Of a stretch of 64,000 bases of DNA, positions 11,300-23,960 are shown piece after piece. Both the position numbers and the translations under genes were made by a program. The stretch's first letter is position 1; each line of letters opens with the position of its first letter. The notes under the pieces were generated by a model that was not told where the DNA came from, ran no database searches, and saw only the letters and a list, made by a program, of their open reading frames with translations. Origin of the DNA: Endomychus coccineus (taxonomy: Eukaryota > Arthropoda > Insecta > Coleoptera > Endomychidae); contig OY294068.1 of NCBI GenBank assembly GCA_958510875.1, forward strand, positions 21,122,297-21,186,296, written 5' to 3'.

Positions 11300-12800
11300 T
11301 TAAACATTCCTTAATTTTCTCTGAGGTCTTCGGAATATACGGTAATGTTATAAAATTATCTGTATTACCGTTAATGCTATTTATATATATGACTTTATAA
11401 GCTAATAAATGTTCAACTTTCACTTTTCCCAAAGATGGCTCAAATTTCATGAAACCATAAGTAAGTTGTCGAAGGTCATAGAGGTCTTTGCATTTTCGGC
11501 CTTTTTCTTTTTCTCGGTATTGTAGTTTTTTTTACGCTTCTAAGAGGATTTACCAAACGGAAGTTAACTGTATAGCGCACCATGATCTGGTTTCGGAGTT
11601 GAAATGACCGCAAACTTTCACTCTACCACAAAAATACTCATAAAAGCCTGGGTACTTTGCTGGATTTTCCTAAAACAAAAAGAGTTCCTGAATGGAATTG
11701 CGACTTAGTCAGAATATTTGCGGTGACAGGTGTGCATTTACCCCGGCTTCAATTTTACATTGTGTACTCCATAAGAACTGGTATTTACGAGAGTATGATG
11801 TAATCTTATTGTAATTCTAAGGCTAATGTAAGATTCTAGTATGTTTTATGTTCTAGAGCGAACGAATATATACAAATTTAACTTCAATACATATAATGCA
11901 ATATATCAAGTATTATTTTGTCGGCACCTGATTTGCAAACCGGATATGATAATAACACTGTAGTAAAGATAAATACTTGATTTCAATGGATGTAAAAGTC
12001 AAATTTGTAAATAAGGGACACGATATTTTTGGCCTTGCGAATAGTCGCAGACATTGATTTTATTGACGCAGGTCAAATCAAGGCTTCCACTGTTTCAATT
12101 TGAATTTTGAAAACAAATTACAGGAAACGTAGGAGATTTTGAGGCAATGCCAGATCTACGGAGGGCAAAAGGGCACGTTCAGAAGGGTGACTAAAATTCA
12201 AATTTCTATAATTTTATGGCGCCATAAAAATAGAAAACATAATATTAAATTTTGTTGTTAGCAAATAACTTTGTTTTGTTTGCAAATTGAGGCTTTATTA
12301 AACTATCATTCAGAGGATGCGTTTGAATGATTCGCGGAGAATGTTTCTAAGCCGCGAGAACCAAGCAGAATGATTGAGAGGGGAGGGCGGTCGATAAAAT
12401 TGGTTTGCTGAATTGTTTGTAGAAAGTCGTTCAATTATTCAAGTATACTAACATCTTGATAATTAGTTATTTTAGATAATATGCAATGTTCCAGTATTTA
12501 CACTCTGGCATCTTCGGTCTTCAGATAAAAATAAAAATAAAGGAAATATGCCTCCTTATCCAAGGATAAGGACAGTAAGGATAAATGACAGTAAGGTAAT
12601 AGGGCAGTCACCGTAAAATCTTGACAATCGGAGGAATTATGGTGGGTCTTTTTACAGCAGTATAACAATTTTTATACTGTGCTTCTACCGCCTATACAAT
12701 GATTCCCATGATGCTTCAGACTTTGCATATTTTTTTATGGCACTCAATAGCTATTTAGCTGCTCACTGGGTAATCGTAGCTGCTCACTAAGTTATCATAA
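11300..12800. other. No gene recognised
   Basis: About 1.5 kb of intronic AT-rich sequence between a Penelope remnant and a LINE fragment. The only pattern noticed is a repeated AAGGATAAGGACAGTAAGG-like word near 12556-12600. Confidence 0.4.
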
Positions 12801-12959
12801 CAATTACAAGTGGTTATTATTCCAAAAAATTATACAGGATGCAGTCAATGCATCAAACCTTTCAATGTTACACAAACTCAAAAAAACCTATATCACGGAT
12901 ATTTTATATGGGGTTACATACACGATACCAAAAAATCACTATCGTCTGGTGAACGATGG

Positions 12960-13735
12960 TTCAATAAAATTTGTTCTAGGGCCGTCGCTTCAAAACAAAC
13001 ACCATACCGTCGTTGGCGCGGTAACCCATGTCTGGAGACCAGAACAAAATATGTTGAAGCTAGAAATATATTCGATGAAACAATAAACGTTTCGAAAGAA
13101 GCATACAATGCCAAAATAAGATCAAGGCTTATCGAATGCCAGGAAAGCCCACGTTCGTTTGGACTTTCGCCAAAGCATTTGGTAGGAATTTCACTCACAA
13201 TTCACTATGACACACTGACTACTACACAGGAAGAAGCTTACCTTTTTGCTCGAATGATTACAGGAAATTCCACTTTGGATCTAAAAGGTAAAGATCCTGC
13301 TAATATTGCCGCCATCGATAGCTATATGCCTGAAATTGTCTTTCATCAGAACAATTAGGCACAATTGCTTGTTCTCAATACCAAAAAGTCTATGAGGCCG
13401 GACGGAATTCCACCTGTTATTCCACCACGAGAGATTCCAGATAGGCGGACTAGACGAGCTCAAGCTAGTCACTTCTTCACTGTTAAGCTCGAGACCTGCC
13501 GAACTTCTTCCTACCTGACTTCATTTTTTCATCGAACATCGAAGTTGTGGAACTCTCCACCTAGTGAGGTCTTATCATATGCCTCAACCTCCAAACCTTC
13601 AAGAAAAATTCGAATGCCTATGTTCCTCCCAACATTCCACCGCTGGCTTACTTGATGTTCTTTGAACATTATAGGTTTTCCTATCTTGTAGTCAAAGTAT
13701 ATAAAAAAATGCGACAAGCTTAGTGCAAACGTCTA
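12960..13735 (+). mobile_element. Jockey-like LINE family A, copy lacking the RT domain
   Basis: Contains the ORF2 segment between endonuclease and reverse transcriptase (PYRRWRGNPCLETRTKYVEA, then KDPANIAAIDSYMPEIVF up to about 13355). Near 13420 it switches directly to the ORF2 C-terminus (PPREIPDRRTRRAQASHFF, then KLWNSPPSEVLSYA) and the 3' end. The whole reverse-transcriptase domain, present at this place in related copies, is missing. The first part has an in-frame stop (about 13356) and the second is in another frame. Internal deletion derivative, not functional. Confidence 0.75.
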
Positions 13736-14481
13736 TTATGGCATAAATTCATCAAATCAAAATCTGATGAAGATTTCTTAGCACATCAAGACCTACGCAA
13801 TGCTCGTCAAAAATATGAAAATTATCTCGTAAGCACCGGCACTAAGACAGTATACAATAACACACGTTATCAAATATCTCCCACCATATCAACACCTCAA
13901 GTACATAAGGCTGGTGGAACTATTTATATTAACGACAACGATACCGCTGAGACTTTAGCTACACAATTTGAGTCTGTCTTCACGCATGAAACTCCAGACC
14001 CGAAGACAAATTGCTAAGGAAAGCACTTACATTAGCTACTATAAATCTGTCTGCTGAACTAGTACAGAAACAAGTTGACAAACTAGCCTCAAGTCCTCAT
14101 CTGGCCCAGATGGAATGAATACCCACTGCAGTCTTTATATATTGCACTGCTCCGTTATGTCAACCTCTGGCAAACATAATGCAAATTTCATTTGATAGCG
14201 GAACTTTACCTTATATATGGCTTTCAGCGGTCGTATATTCTGTATATAAAAAAGAAGACAAACTCGATGCCGAGAATTATAGATCAATAAGTTTGATTCC
14301 AGTTCTTGCTAAAGTTATGGAAAGACTCATTGTTGATGAACTTCTTCCTTACTGGACTCTGCAGTCATACCTGATGGCCAGCATGGAATCTTACCAGGCG
14401 GTTCAACAACAACTAACCTTTTATACTCTTATACTGAACACCATTATGTTGAATTATATGACGCAGAGATATATCCATTAA
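13736..14481 (+). mobile_element. LINE ORF2 fragment (RT N-terminal part), second family
   Basis: Encodes WHKFIKSKSDEDFLAHQDLR, then QFESVFTHETPDP, a frameshift near 14010, and then YKKEDKLDAENYRSISLIPV with LAKVMERLIVDELL. The NYRxISLIPVLAKVMERL block is the standard entry into LINE reverse-transcriptase domains. It stops abruptly at 14481, where an oppositely oriented LINE begins. Confidence 0.8.
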
Positions 14482-14600
14482 ACGTAACATACTGAGATCT
14501 ATTAGATCGTCAAGCATTACAGTGTGATCCACCCTATCAAAATCTTTTGCAAAATCTGTATATATCACATCAACTTAATCTTGTCTATTGAAGACTTCTG
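14482..14600 (-). mobile_element. LINE reverse-transcriptase motif A fragment, minus strand
   Basis: The minus strand reads VIYTDFAKDFDRVDHTVMLD, the first catalytic-aspartate block (motif A) of LINE reverse transcriptase. Flanking minus-strand sequence up to about 15330 may belong to the same element but could not be matched with confidence. Confidence 0.65.
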
Positions 14601-15139
14601 AGATATTCTTGGAGTGTATGTGGTTCTAGATGGAGTGTACCCTCCTGCAGGAATTTCTCAAACTGAATTGCTCTCGAGATTCAATATTGCCAGTCTTGAC
14701 ACTAGGCATCAACATATCTCCACAATTTATTTTGGGTAGAATTATCATTTGCAACCTCTGGCTGTATAGGATTCTGATTTTGATTTTTTCTCATAAATTA
14801 GCTTGAATCTACCACCGCATAAGTCTTACGAATCTGACTTATTCTGTACCTGAATAGGATGCATTCCTTGACTAAATATTCGCCTATGTCATCCGAGTAA
14901 TAACCAATAAAGTCACGTGTTCTTTCCAGGTCAATAGTTTCGATATTTAGATCTTGCAAAACCATTAGAGATTCAAATAATCAGCACAATTTTTTTTGTT
15001 GGAGATGTGCTTGAACACCTTTGTATTTGCTGGCCATATTTCCAGCGTTGACAAAAGAGTGTACTCTACAATAACCAAGCGGTGCCCTCTGATCTTGGAG
15101 GGCTCTGGGCTGCAGCTCATGAACAACATTCCTAAATCT

Positions 15140-16060
15140 GGCTCCTAGCGATATCTAGTGAATTTGACATTTTGTTTATTTTATAACCACTGATGGTGGT
15201 AGCTCACAGGGAAACAGGTATTTTGAGTTTTTTCAATGCCTTCTCAATTATCACCTTGTCTTCGTGATCAAATCATATAAATAGAATTACATCATGATAT
15301 CTTCCGGTAAGCATTTCCCGACATTCTAATAATTATATTCTTGCTTTTTTATTGTATTCGTCGCCAATCCTTTTCTTTTGTTTTTAGATTCGAACGCGCG
15401 GCCTGTTTTGTTTATTAGTAACAACTTATGAAATGCAAATTAGATTTTTTGTAAATATATCTTCCGTACGAACAATGGAAATTAACAACAACGTAGTTAG
15501 CTAATAATAATCATAGTGCAAACCTAGTCTGTGTCGAATTCATATTCGCACTAGACATGAATGAAATGATAATAATGTAGTAACTTGAGATTCAGTCGTG
15601 AATATAAAGCGGAAATTCTTCGATTAGATCTAAAAACGTACACATAATTACTTCAAACTGGTATTTCACTCGAACTAATTTATGTAAACATGATAATAAA
15701 CGTCTTCCTGACTGGATAATCACAAAAACTGGTTAACGTGTAATTAATTTTTGAAAAACAATTAAGATTATGAATATTGTTGGAATAAATCTTCTTTTAA
15801 ATGGATTGGTTGGATTTGAATTGATATGCTAACATGAAAACATCGTTAAGTTCAATTGTTTCTTTGTAGACATCAAGTCTTTGTTGTACAGGTGATGTCA
15901 ATATTCCATGTAAATAGGCATCTTCCTCATACTAAAGTTTATGGGAAGATTATCTTGCGAACTCCGTATAAGAATTATACTGAAAGTATAACAAGAATTT
16001 CCTTTCTTTTGAATAAAACCATATTTTAGCATTTGCCGACTTTGTTCGTTTTCATATTGA
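15140..16060. other. No gene recognised
   Basis: AT-rich intronic sequence. No element ends or coding similarity seen. Confidence 0.35.
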
Positions 16061-16079
16061 CAGATCAGTGTGACCAATC

Positions 16080-17330
16080 ATTCAACTGGAACTTGGATGG
16101 AAAGTAGTACTTGGTACGGAATAGAAAACTGTGTTTTTGTGAAACTGTTTTCGCAATGAATCTCACATGATCATCTCATAAGAGGGTGGTGATCTCGAGC
16201 ATGGAATATAGAAGACTTCATAGGTATACCTAACCTTACATCATCATATTAGATATTGTGGGATCCGCCTTCCTGGAGAAGATGGAAGCTTGAGATTTGG
16301 TTCTATCAAACTCTACCAGATTATCAGATCCCCTTTTATAAACCGTTGCCAGATCTCCATTAATTGCATCGACTTGTCTCTGTTTGGCTCATCTGGCTTC
16401 ATTGGATGGTATATGGGATCTAGATGAGAAAGCGGTACGGAGTGTACCATCATTCGCAAGGATGTGGACAGTACAAGCCGTCCCTTCCAACAGATCATCG
16501 AAGGAGCAAGTAAAGTTAGAGCCAAGACAGATCTCTATGAAACTGTGAAACACTCATACATGGAGTGATCTATCTGAGAGAAAGATCGATAGTATGCGAC
16601 AAAGTTAAGGTGGCAAACCATATGTGCCAGACTCGGTCAAGTGCCTTGCAGACATTCGATGCTGCAACTAGAGATTTCCCAGTATTTTTCCATGGATTTC
16701 TGCCATACATGTGTTACGCAGCACTTCAAAAATCACAGATAATAGTTTAAAGAGTCTATTAGGAAGGACCTTCTTTCCTTTTTTTGGAATTGGTAAGACT
16801 TCAGCTGCTTGCCAACTGAAAGGAAACACACCAAGTTTGTATAAAAAGGTAAACAACCTGCAGAAAGCTGGTGTTGATTCAGGCGCACATTCCTTGGCCT
16901 ATTTGATATTGAGATCAAGCAAAATGCGTCTAATCGTGTGCTGCTGAAAGACAATTTCAGGTATATGACTATCGATGACAGTAGTATCAGCAGAGTTCTT
17001 CCCTTGTGTATCTAAAGGGGTTGGCTTTTCTTGTCGTGTAGTAGCCAGTGTGCCAGAATCTTTGGTTAAGGGAGGAAATTTCGACCAATTCTTTTGACGA
17101 AAGTTCAAAATGAACGGTAGCCACTCGGGCATTCGATAAGCTATCATACTATTTTGTCGTTACTTGCCTCTGCCGAAGCGTTTAATTGCAGATATGTCTG
17201 GATTCAACATATTATGTGCTGGTGTCCAGAAATAGGTTTCCCCGCCAACGATGGTATGCTGTTCGTTTTTGAGCGACGCCCCTAGAGCAGATTTTATTGA
17301 ACCACGGTTCTGATGTCAGGTACAACTATT
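16080..17330 (-). mobile_element. Jockey-like LINE family A, minus-strand copy with RT region
   Basis: Reading down from 17330 on the minus strand: KNEQHTIVGGETYFWTPAHN, then MPEWLPFILNFRQKN, then DSHIPEIVFQQHTIRRILLD, the linker before the RT domain that also occurs at 12960 and 61340. Further down come LGVFPFSWQAAEVLPIPKKG (RT entry) and QMSHMVCHLNF-like remnants of the RT core, then the family C-terminal coding remnants to about 16080. Many stops and frameshifts. 3' untranslated sequence is not clear. Confidence 0.7.
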
Positions 17331-17949
17331 CCTATGAAGTCTTTCATATCAAAGTTCGGGATCTTCATCAGCAGCATTCTCTCATCGGACGATCATTGCG
17401 GAAACTGCGGTCATTTATTATTACATATGTACACAAACATGTAAAAATTGTGAGTGTAATTTGAAAATAATTCGAAATAAACCTACCGTGGAAGCCCGGA
17501 TGATTTTAACTCATTTCATTCAATTTGTCATAACTCGTAATAATTGGAACGATAATTGTACTGTGGAAAATATTACCGGAAGTAACTATCATTGATTAAT
17601 AATTGACATTTTATTTCGTGATGTCTGCCACATCTTCCCGAACAGATTGAATAGTTACGCAATTTTGTACTGCAATGAGTACGATGGAAATAATGCAGAA
17701 TTAACTGTACCACTTCCCATCACAACCTTTTCGTTTCATATAGTTTCTCAATTTCACTTTGATCTTCTCATCTTTTACCGATCAAAATAACACTTTCTCC
17801 ATTCGTCACATGCGACGTTGAGAGACCTGATACATAGATTCCGATATGATAATGTATATTTTTCATTTACATCAAAGTTTCAGCAAATGGTAACATAGTT
17901 CATTCATCTCATCAAATCATATTCATCCAATAGCAGTGCGATTAGATAA

Positions 17950-18477
17950 ATATGGATGAAGCTCCACATCTTGTATGTCTCAAACCACTATCGTGGCTCT
18001 TCCTCGGACGTTTACTGTTCATAATATCCATCAATGACCTTCTGAATATATTCAATGGAAATCCAGAATTTTCTTTTAGTGATGCATATGATACCAATAT
18101 TGTAAAATCGATGAGTGAGACCGATTTCACTACTTGAAATAACCCAAAATCATTAAAAAGAATCAATGACTATTTTGTTGGGAAAATCCCAATCTTTACA
18201 TCAGTAAAACTTAAGTCAATTGCCTTTGGGAATGAGCTGGTGAGAGTACAAAATTGCTCGTAGTACATTTTGATAAGAATTTAACATTCTATAAGCATAT
18301 CAGTGAACTCCATCTAAACGAAACTTGTTACTCAATTATTTCAGCAAATACCTCGACTCTACTGAAGATAAAATTGTTTATTTTGGTTACATCCATTCTC
18401 GTCTGAAGTATGATATCTTATTTTGGGGACATAGCCCAAAGAGAATTTTTCCTATTCAAAAATTCTTATTCGTACTA
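17950..18477 (+). mobile_element. LINE family B ORF2 fragment, upstream of the mariner
   Basis: Encodes LLFIISINDLLNIFNGNPEF followed by SDAYDTNIVKS. This is the RT segment around motif C, in which FADDTN has become SDAYDTN, so the catalytic aspartate pair is damaged. Decayed C-terminal sequence follows (SIAFGNELVRVQNCS, LFWGHSPKRIFPIQKFL), ending exactly at the mariner border. The same protein resumes at 19616. Confidence 0.75.
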
Positions 18478-19613
18478 TAAGGTCAAGGTGAAAAGTCCCT
18501 GAAGATGAAACAAGAAATGATTTATTTGGTCAAAACTTATTTTATTTCTCAACATAATCTCTTTGTAGCCCGATACACTCCGTCCAACGTTTTTCTGTCT
18601 CGTCGTTCCCTTCCAAATAATACGATTTCGGCAATCCTTCAAAATAGGCGTTTGTTTCAGCGTTGACCTCATCGTCGGAGTCAAATCCCTTTCCGCCGAG
18701 CCACTTCTTCAAGTTTAGAAATCGATAAAAATTGCAGGGGGTCAAATCTGGAGAATATGGTGGATGACGATCCAATTCGTAGCGAAATTCATGCAATTTT
18801 GTTATTGCAACTGCGAACCTGGGTGCCGCGCCGGTGCGTTGTCTTGATGGAAAAACACCTTTTTATTTGCAAAACGCGCCTGCTTTAATTTTAAATGGGC
18901 GTCGGATAGAACCAACATCTGCATAATAAACGACGGTGATCGTTTTGCTTTTATCAAGGTTATCGATATGGACGATATCGTGTGAATCCCAAAAAAACTG
19001 CCGACATGATTTTGTTGGTCTAGAAACCCACTTTGGCTTTTTTCGGCTTCGATTCGCCAAGACACGTCCACTGCTTCGACTGTTCTTTGATCTCTGGTGT
19101 GTTGTGATGGATCCTTGTTTCGTTCACCGTTACGAAACAGCGGAAAAATCCTTCTTATCGCGCTTGAATAACGCCAAACACTCCTTTGTAGTTGTCATAC
19201 GGTCGCGTTTGTTGTCAACAGCCTTCTCATATTCAAAAATGTATGCATAATGTTACGTACACTTTAACTTGCCGATCGTTCAATATGATACCATGGATTT
19301 TATCGACAATTTCTGGCGTTGTAACCTCAATTGGACGACCAGAACGTTCGACGATCCTTGTGGTCATACCATCATAAACTTTGAGTCGTTCCAATCGATG
19401 ATGAGTCGTTCCAATCGATGATGAGCAGTCCCCATAATGTTGAACACGAGATTGCTTGCTTCTGATCGCTGACAAAACCGAACTGAATGACATATCAGCT
19501 TGAAAATCTTAATGCGTTCTAGTTAAAGATGGTACATCACAAATATATCATGGGATTTTCAATTGTGATGACATCTGTTTTATTTTTATGGTACTTTTCA
19601 CCTTGCCCTCGCA
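18478..19613 (-). mobile_element. mariner element 1, inactive, inserted in a LINE
   Basis: Terminal inverted repeats share CAAGGTGAAAAGT (18484-18496; complement 19592-19604) and both ends are flanked by TA (18476-18477 and 19614-19615), the mariner target. On the minus strand the transposase can be followed through SGRPIEVTTPEIVDKIHGII, KKVFFHQDNAPA and the HPPYSPDLTPCNF block, the last of which holds the third catalytic aspartate. The first catalytic site reads VNETR instead of VDETW, so that aspartate is lost, and several frameshifts split the ORF. A 20-bp duplication lies at 19383-19422. Usual mariner length (about 1.1-1.3 kb). Confidence 0.9.
19383..19422. repeat. 20-bp tandem duplication in mariner 1
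   Basis: GAGTCGTTCCAATCGATGAT occurs twice in a row (19383-19402 and 19403-19422) within the N-terminal part of the transposase gene. It adds 20 bases and so shifts the frame. Confidence 0.9.
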
Positions 19614-19615
19614 TA

Positions 19616-19893
19616 TGTTTGTTGTGAAGAAAAGTTTCTTGCAGAGGATTGTTTCACTTACCGCATATGATATCTACATATCAGAATGTTCACTATTCAT
19701 GAGAAATCTAGCACATTTATTCCTACAATATGAGCAAAAAAGCTGTTCTGGTACAAAAAATGCTAATCGGTATGTTTATCCTGAAAATCGATTAACAATA
19801 ACCGCAAATAATAATTCTATAACATGTTACCAAATCATATGGAAGGCGATTTCAAATTATTTGAACAAGGACTTCATAAATTTTTTATTTTAG
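19616..19893 (+). mobile_element. LINE family B ORF2 C-terminus, downstream of the mariner
   Basis: Encodes FLQRIVSLTAYDIYISECSL, then FMRNLAHLFLQYEQ, then WKAISNYLNKDFINFLF and a stop at 19891-19893. This is the typical last part of LINE ORF2 (compare SIYILECACF at 46000). It continues the fragment that ends at 18477, showing that the mariner landed within this LINE. Confidence 0.75.
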
Positions 19894-21520
19894 GCGAACC
19901 TAACAGTTTTAAGAAATTTTAACGCATGTGTGGCCAGGTATAGACTTGATGTTCAATCTTAGGTCTTATAGATTATATTTGATTGTTTATGCTGTACTGC
20001 TTATACTCACTAGTCCCACACTTGTTTTCACATTTAAACACATGTCCTGTATAATTTGATGTTAATTTCGGTCATTGATCGAATGGTGGAACTATAAATT
20101 ATATATTACAACATTTTTGCAAGTACTTCCTCATATTTAGCCCTTGAATATAAATCGCATTTCGTAATGACCGCTATTTCCCACTTCGCTTTTTCCAAGA
20201 TAAACTATGTTATTAATTTCATCATATTTATTTAAGCTCACCAGATACCTTATAATTACTCACAATGTTTCATAATCGCTAGGTGAATTATTACTTTAAA
20301 TACTCAAACATTGAATTGATTTAATTCAGTATCAATTAAATCTTGGAAATTTTGATGAAAACATTTGGTTGTTAAGCTATTAGTAGTTGTAGGTTGTTAA
20401 GTTAGCAGTAGTTGTAGTTATAGAGTATAATTAGATTAATTATATTTTTTTCTAGGTTACGATGTTCAAGTTTTCCAGTTTTATTCCCATCATTAGTATT
20501 TTACTTTTTCATAAATAGTAAGTAATATGACTTGTTTTCTAGGCTAGGTCATGGAACAATATGATTCATTTTGACGTACGAATGTGAAGCTGACAGCGGA
20601 AAGCAAGCAGCAACATCTCCATTTCGCCAAGATAATTCTACCGCGGTTATGTGTAAAAATTTCTGTTGCAGTCCTTCGGGGATATGTTCATCCCACAAAT
20701 TTAATTATTTTGGTTATTTCCACTAAACTCAATGCTGCTGAACTTTGTTTCATTCTACAGGGATCCGATTGCAGTTTTCGTCGTATAGAATCGGGGGCAG
20801 CACGTGCTTGTTTGATACAACGCTTTTGACGGATCCATTGTAACTTTAATTTCTCCACAATATTCTTCTTGTACAGGCTTACTTACAAGGTTCCACATTG
20901 ACCGTAGCTTCTTCAAATTGTGTACAATCTTTTCTTCTCATGTTCACAGCCCAATCCGTTAAAATCGACGCCAATTTTTCCACCGTCCGACTTCCTCTAA
21001 TTGATACTTTCTAACATTGCAAAACTTCATACATGCTTTCTATATAAATTTTCTACTGTAAACAGTATTTTTTGGTATATTTGTCCCGTTAATGACCAAC
21101 AAACAAATATAAGTACTGTTTGGCTTCAAATATAATCTAGAAGGTCGATATTTGCATAGATATTTATTATAGATATATCAGCTAATCTTTTCAGAAGCAA
21201 AAACAAGTATCTTAAAATACGAAAACACTGTTCATTGTGACCTCGAAACACCAAACCCTGCATTGTTAAATTATTAATTGTCAGCGAAATAATAACAATT
21301 AAGGTAGCATCATTAATTTTTATAATATTGTGTTATCTGAGATCTGGCACTGACCCAATGGCATGTTCCTCTTCCACCACAAATCTCAGTGCATAAACAC
21401 TTCACATCCACATGATTAGGGGAAACCTTTGATGAAATAAATCCACGAATTGTCTCAATTCTGTTCCATCACTCATTCAACATGTATGAAACAGTACAGA
21501 GGCCTGGATCTAGATGTTAT
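19894..21520. other. No gene recognised
   Basis: About 1.6 kb of intronic sequence. The open frame at 20584-20829 resembles nothing known to me. Confidence 0.35.
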
Positions 21521-21529
21521 AGGACACAA

Positions 21530-22299
21530 TAAGAGAAGCCTATGGGTGCAAATCTTTCGACAAGATCTGCCATGCTAGACTGGCAAGATGTACATATATA
21601 ATCTACCAAAAGCTTATTTCAAGCTTATAGATTCGTACCTTGCAGAGTGGAAATTCAAAACGAGGGTAACCGGTATCACGTCAGAAGCCAGAACAGGAGT
21701 ACCACAAGGATAAATCCAGTATACCGCAGGTATACCAACAATAGGAGTGGACTTGACAAAATATGCAGACAACATAGCCGCTTCATGCCAACATCCAAAT
21801 GAAATCCGTATAAGCGAAGCTCTAAAGATATATGACCAGCATTGAAGAATGGTTCGATAAATGACGAATAGATGTGAATGCAAATGCTATAATTTTCTCA
21901 TCAGGAGGAGCAACCAAAAGCCGGCGAAAGATATGCTTTTAGCCAAAACAGAGACACCTAGGTTGATAGAAGTGGAGCAATACTAGACATGATGTTAATA
22001 TTCAATCCCACTCAAGAAACACAAGAAAGGAGGCTTCGCTCATCACCAGGAAAAACAAATTGAGCACCAACAGTGAATTGGAGATATATACTTCTATCAG
22101 AAAGACCTCAATAACCTACCCTGAAGAATTGTGGCTGCGATCATCACCACATATACAAAGAAGTTATACAAAAATAGGCAACGAAAACATACGAAAAATG
22201 GAAACTCATCGTGATCCGTTGTTGGAAACAAATTACAAGAAGCCAACAACGGCCGTTACACTTAAGCATAGAGTGGCCAATACACAAACAGACAAATAG
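21530..22299 (+). mobile_element. jockey LINE RT fragment with YADN in place of YADD
   Basis: Frames combine to read KAYFKLIDSYLAEWKFKTRV, ARTGVPQG (RT motif B), an interrupted AGIPTIGVDLTKYADNIAAS (motif C, with N where the second catalytic aspartate should be), SISVN-like remnants, and SELEIYTSIRKTSITYPEEL with the following WLRSS. Stops and frameshifts are frequent. Order and spacing match jockey ORF2; it is a dead copy. Confidence 0.75.
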
Positions 22300-22404
22300 C
22301 TTCTAGCAGGTTTGTGATCTGCCAGAAATCAACAATGTTGCTAACACTGGCTTCTATAAGTTGCTTCGGAAACGGCTCTGTGAAGTAACGATACATGGGG
22401 TATG

Positions 22405-22985
22405 ACTATTTACTCGCCAACCATTGAATTACGTAACTTTTGGATGGGAAAAGATATCGAGTTCCAGTTCAGGCCATTCGCTTCAGAATCATCGAATTAG
22501 TTTGGAAAGATGTATTTTTTGAAGAAAACACGCCAAAGACCAAAAATAGCAGTTTCGGAAGTATGAACATCTAATCGTCAATCATTGAGAAGCGTAACTT
22601 TTGAATGAAAATAGCTATCGAGTTGCGGCTTAAGCCGTTCGCTTCAGAATCATCGAATTAAGTTGAAAGAAAACAGTTCGATGACCAGAAATAAAATTTT
22701 CGGAAGTATGACTATCTAATCGTCAATCATTGAATTTCGTAACTTTTGAACGGAAAAAGATATCGAGTTTTGGTTTATGTCATTCGCTTTAAAATCATCG
22801 AATCAGTTTGGAGAGATATTTTTTTCACAGAAAAAACTTCAAAGACGGGAAATAAAGTTTTCGGAATTATGACTATCTAATCGTCAATCATTGAAATGCG
22901 TTATTTTTGGACGGAAAGAGATATCCACTTCGGGTTTGTGCCATTCGCTTCAGAATCATTGAATTAGTCCGAAAACATAGAAACA
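22405..22985. repeat. 161-bp tandem repeat, about 3.6 copies
   Basis: The anchor TCGTCAATCATTGA recurs at 22414 (variant), 22575, 22720 and 22881, with periods of 161, 145 and 161 bases. Each unit also contains GCTTCAGAATCATCGAATTA-like and AAAGATATCGAGTT segments. The short second period reflects a deletion in one unit. The array starts about 100 bases after a jockey fragment and ends at a LINE tail. Confidence 0.85.
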
Positions 22986-23165
22986 TATCAAGAGTGACGC
23001 ACCAAACCATAGTCGGGCATTCCAATGGGATGTAAGAGGCAGTTTCTTCACCTCTCTTCATTTCCAACATATAGGGCCACTTATGATGCCCATACTATGT
23101 AAATGTCCGTGAATCACCTGAGAATTCCTGTAATCTCCCATGGATATGAGCCTGAGCCTTGAATT
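22975..23165 (-). mobile_element. I/R1-like LINE C-terminal tail fragment
   Basis: The minus strand contains GDYRNSQVIHGHLHSMGI followed by REEVKKLPL and HWNA-type sequence. This matches the RNase H tail region of the copy at 47907-48404 (ILTDHCRLNKHFQAMGI, AEETAFQIPLECPAL). It is strongly degraded. It has the same family membership as the fragment at 6851. Confidence 0.55.
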
Positions 23166-23169
23166 AAAA

Positions 23170-23960
23170 GGCATACAATTCTTAAAGATTAAACGAAATT
23201 GCCGATGGAGACTCTTTTGATTCTATTAACGATAGTGTTTGACGTTGTCTTTCTGAATCCTCATTGTTTTCTTTTCTTGAACCTCTTGTATATGAATACC
23301 TAGGTAGAATGAAATTAATCAAGAGGAAATTGAGGTCAGCCTTTTTGGACCATATAGTAATATGTGAAATTAAGAAATTAATGTGTATATTGTTGTTATT
23401 ATAGTGATATAATATTGCTCAGTCAAATACAAAGAAATGAATCAGTTACCTTTACATTGAACTTTGAGCATCACAGGTAGATGATTAATTTATCAGGAAA
23501 TATGAAACCGACTTAATACGTTGGGTATGAATAGAAATCATCAGGCTATTGGACTGGTGCCAGACAAAGATGCTTCAGAATCCATTTGTAAGCTCGACAT
23601 GTTCCAAAATCGTTAATGAATAATAATGGTAGATCAAACGTTCTTGCGGTAACGTATGTGTCAAACGAATTCAGAGCAGCTTTCCGCTTATTTATTTCTA
23701 ATGATTCATGATCCAGATGATTTGTACATATATATCATTTCCAGTTCGCACAATGAAAAGAAATAGACGTTTTAGTATTGATATGAATCTGTCTTGAAAT
23801 ATTAGATTTACACTGTAGATTGATTTCGAATCGACTTTGAAGAATACGTTACATGCGACTTTATTTACTAAATCACGTAAGCACGTTTTGTATAACCTGT
23901 AAAGCGAGTGACTTCTGTTTCAGAAAGTAATAAAATACATTTATTGGTGTTGGGTGTCAG
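23170..23960. other. No gene recognised
   Basis: AT-rich intronic sequence without a recognised element. Confidence 0.35.
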
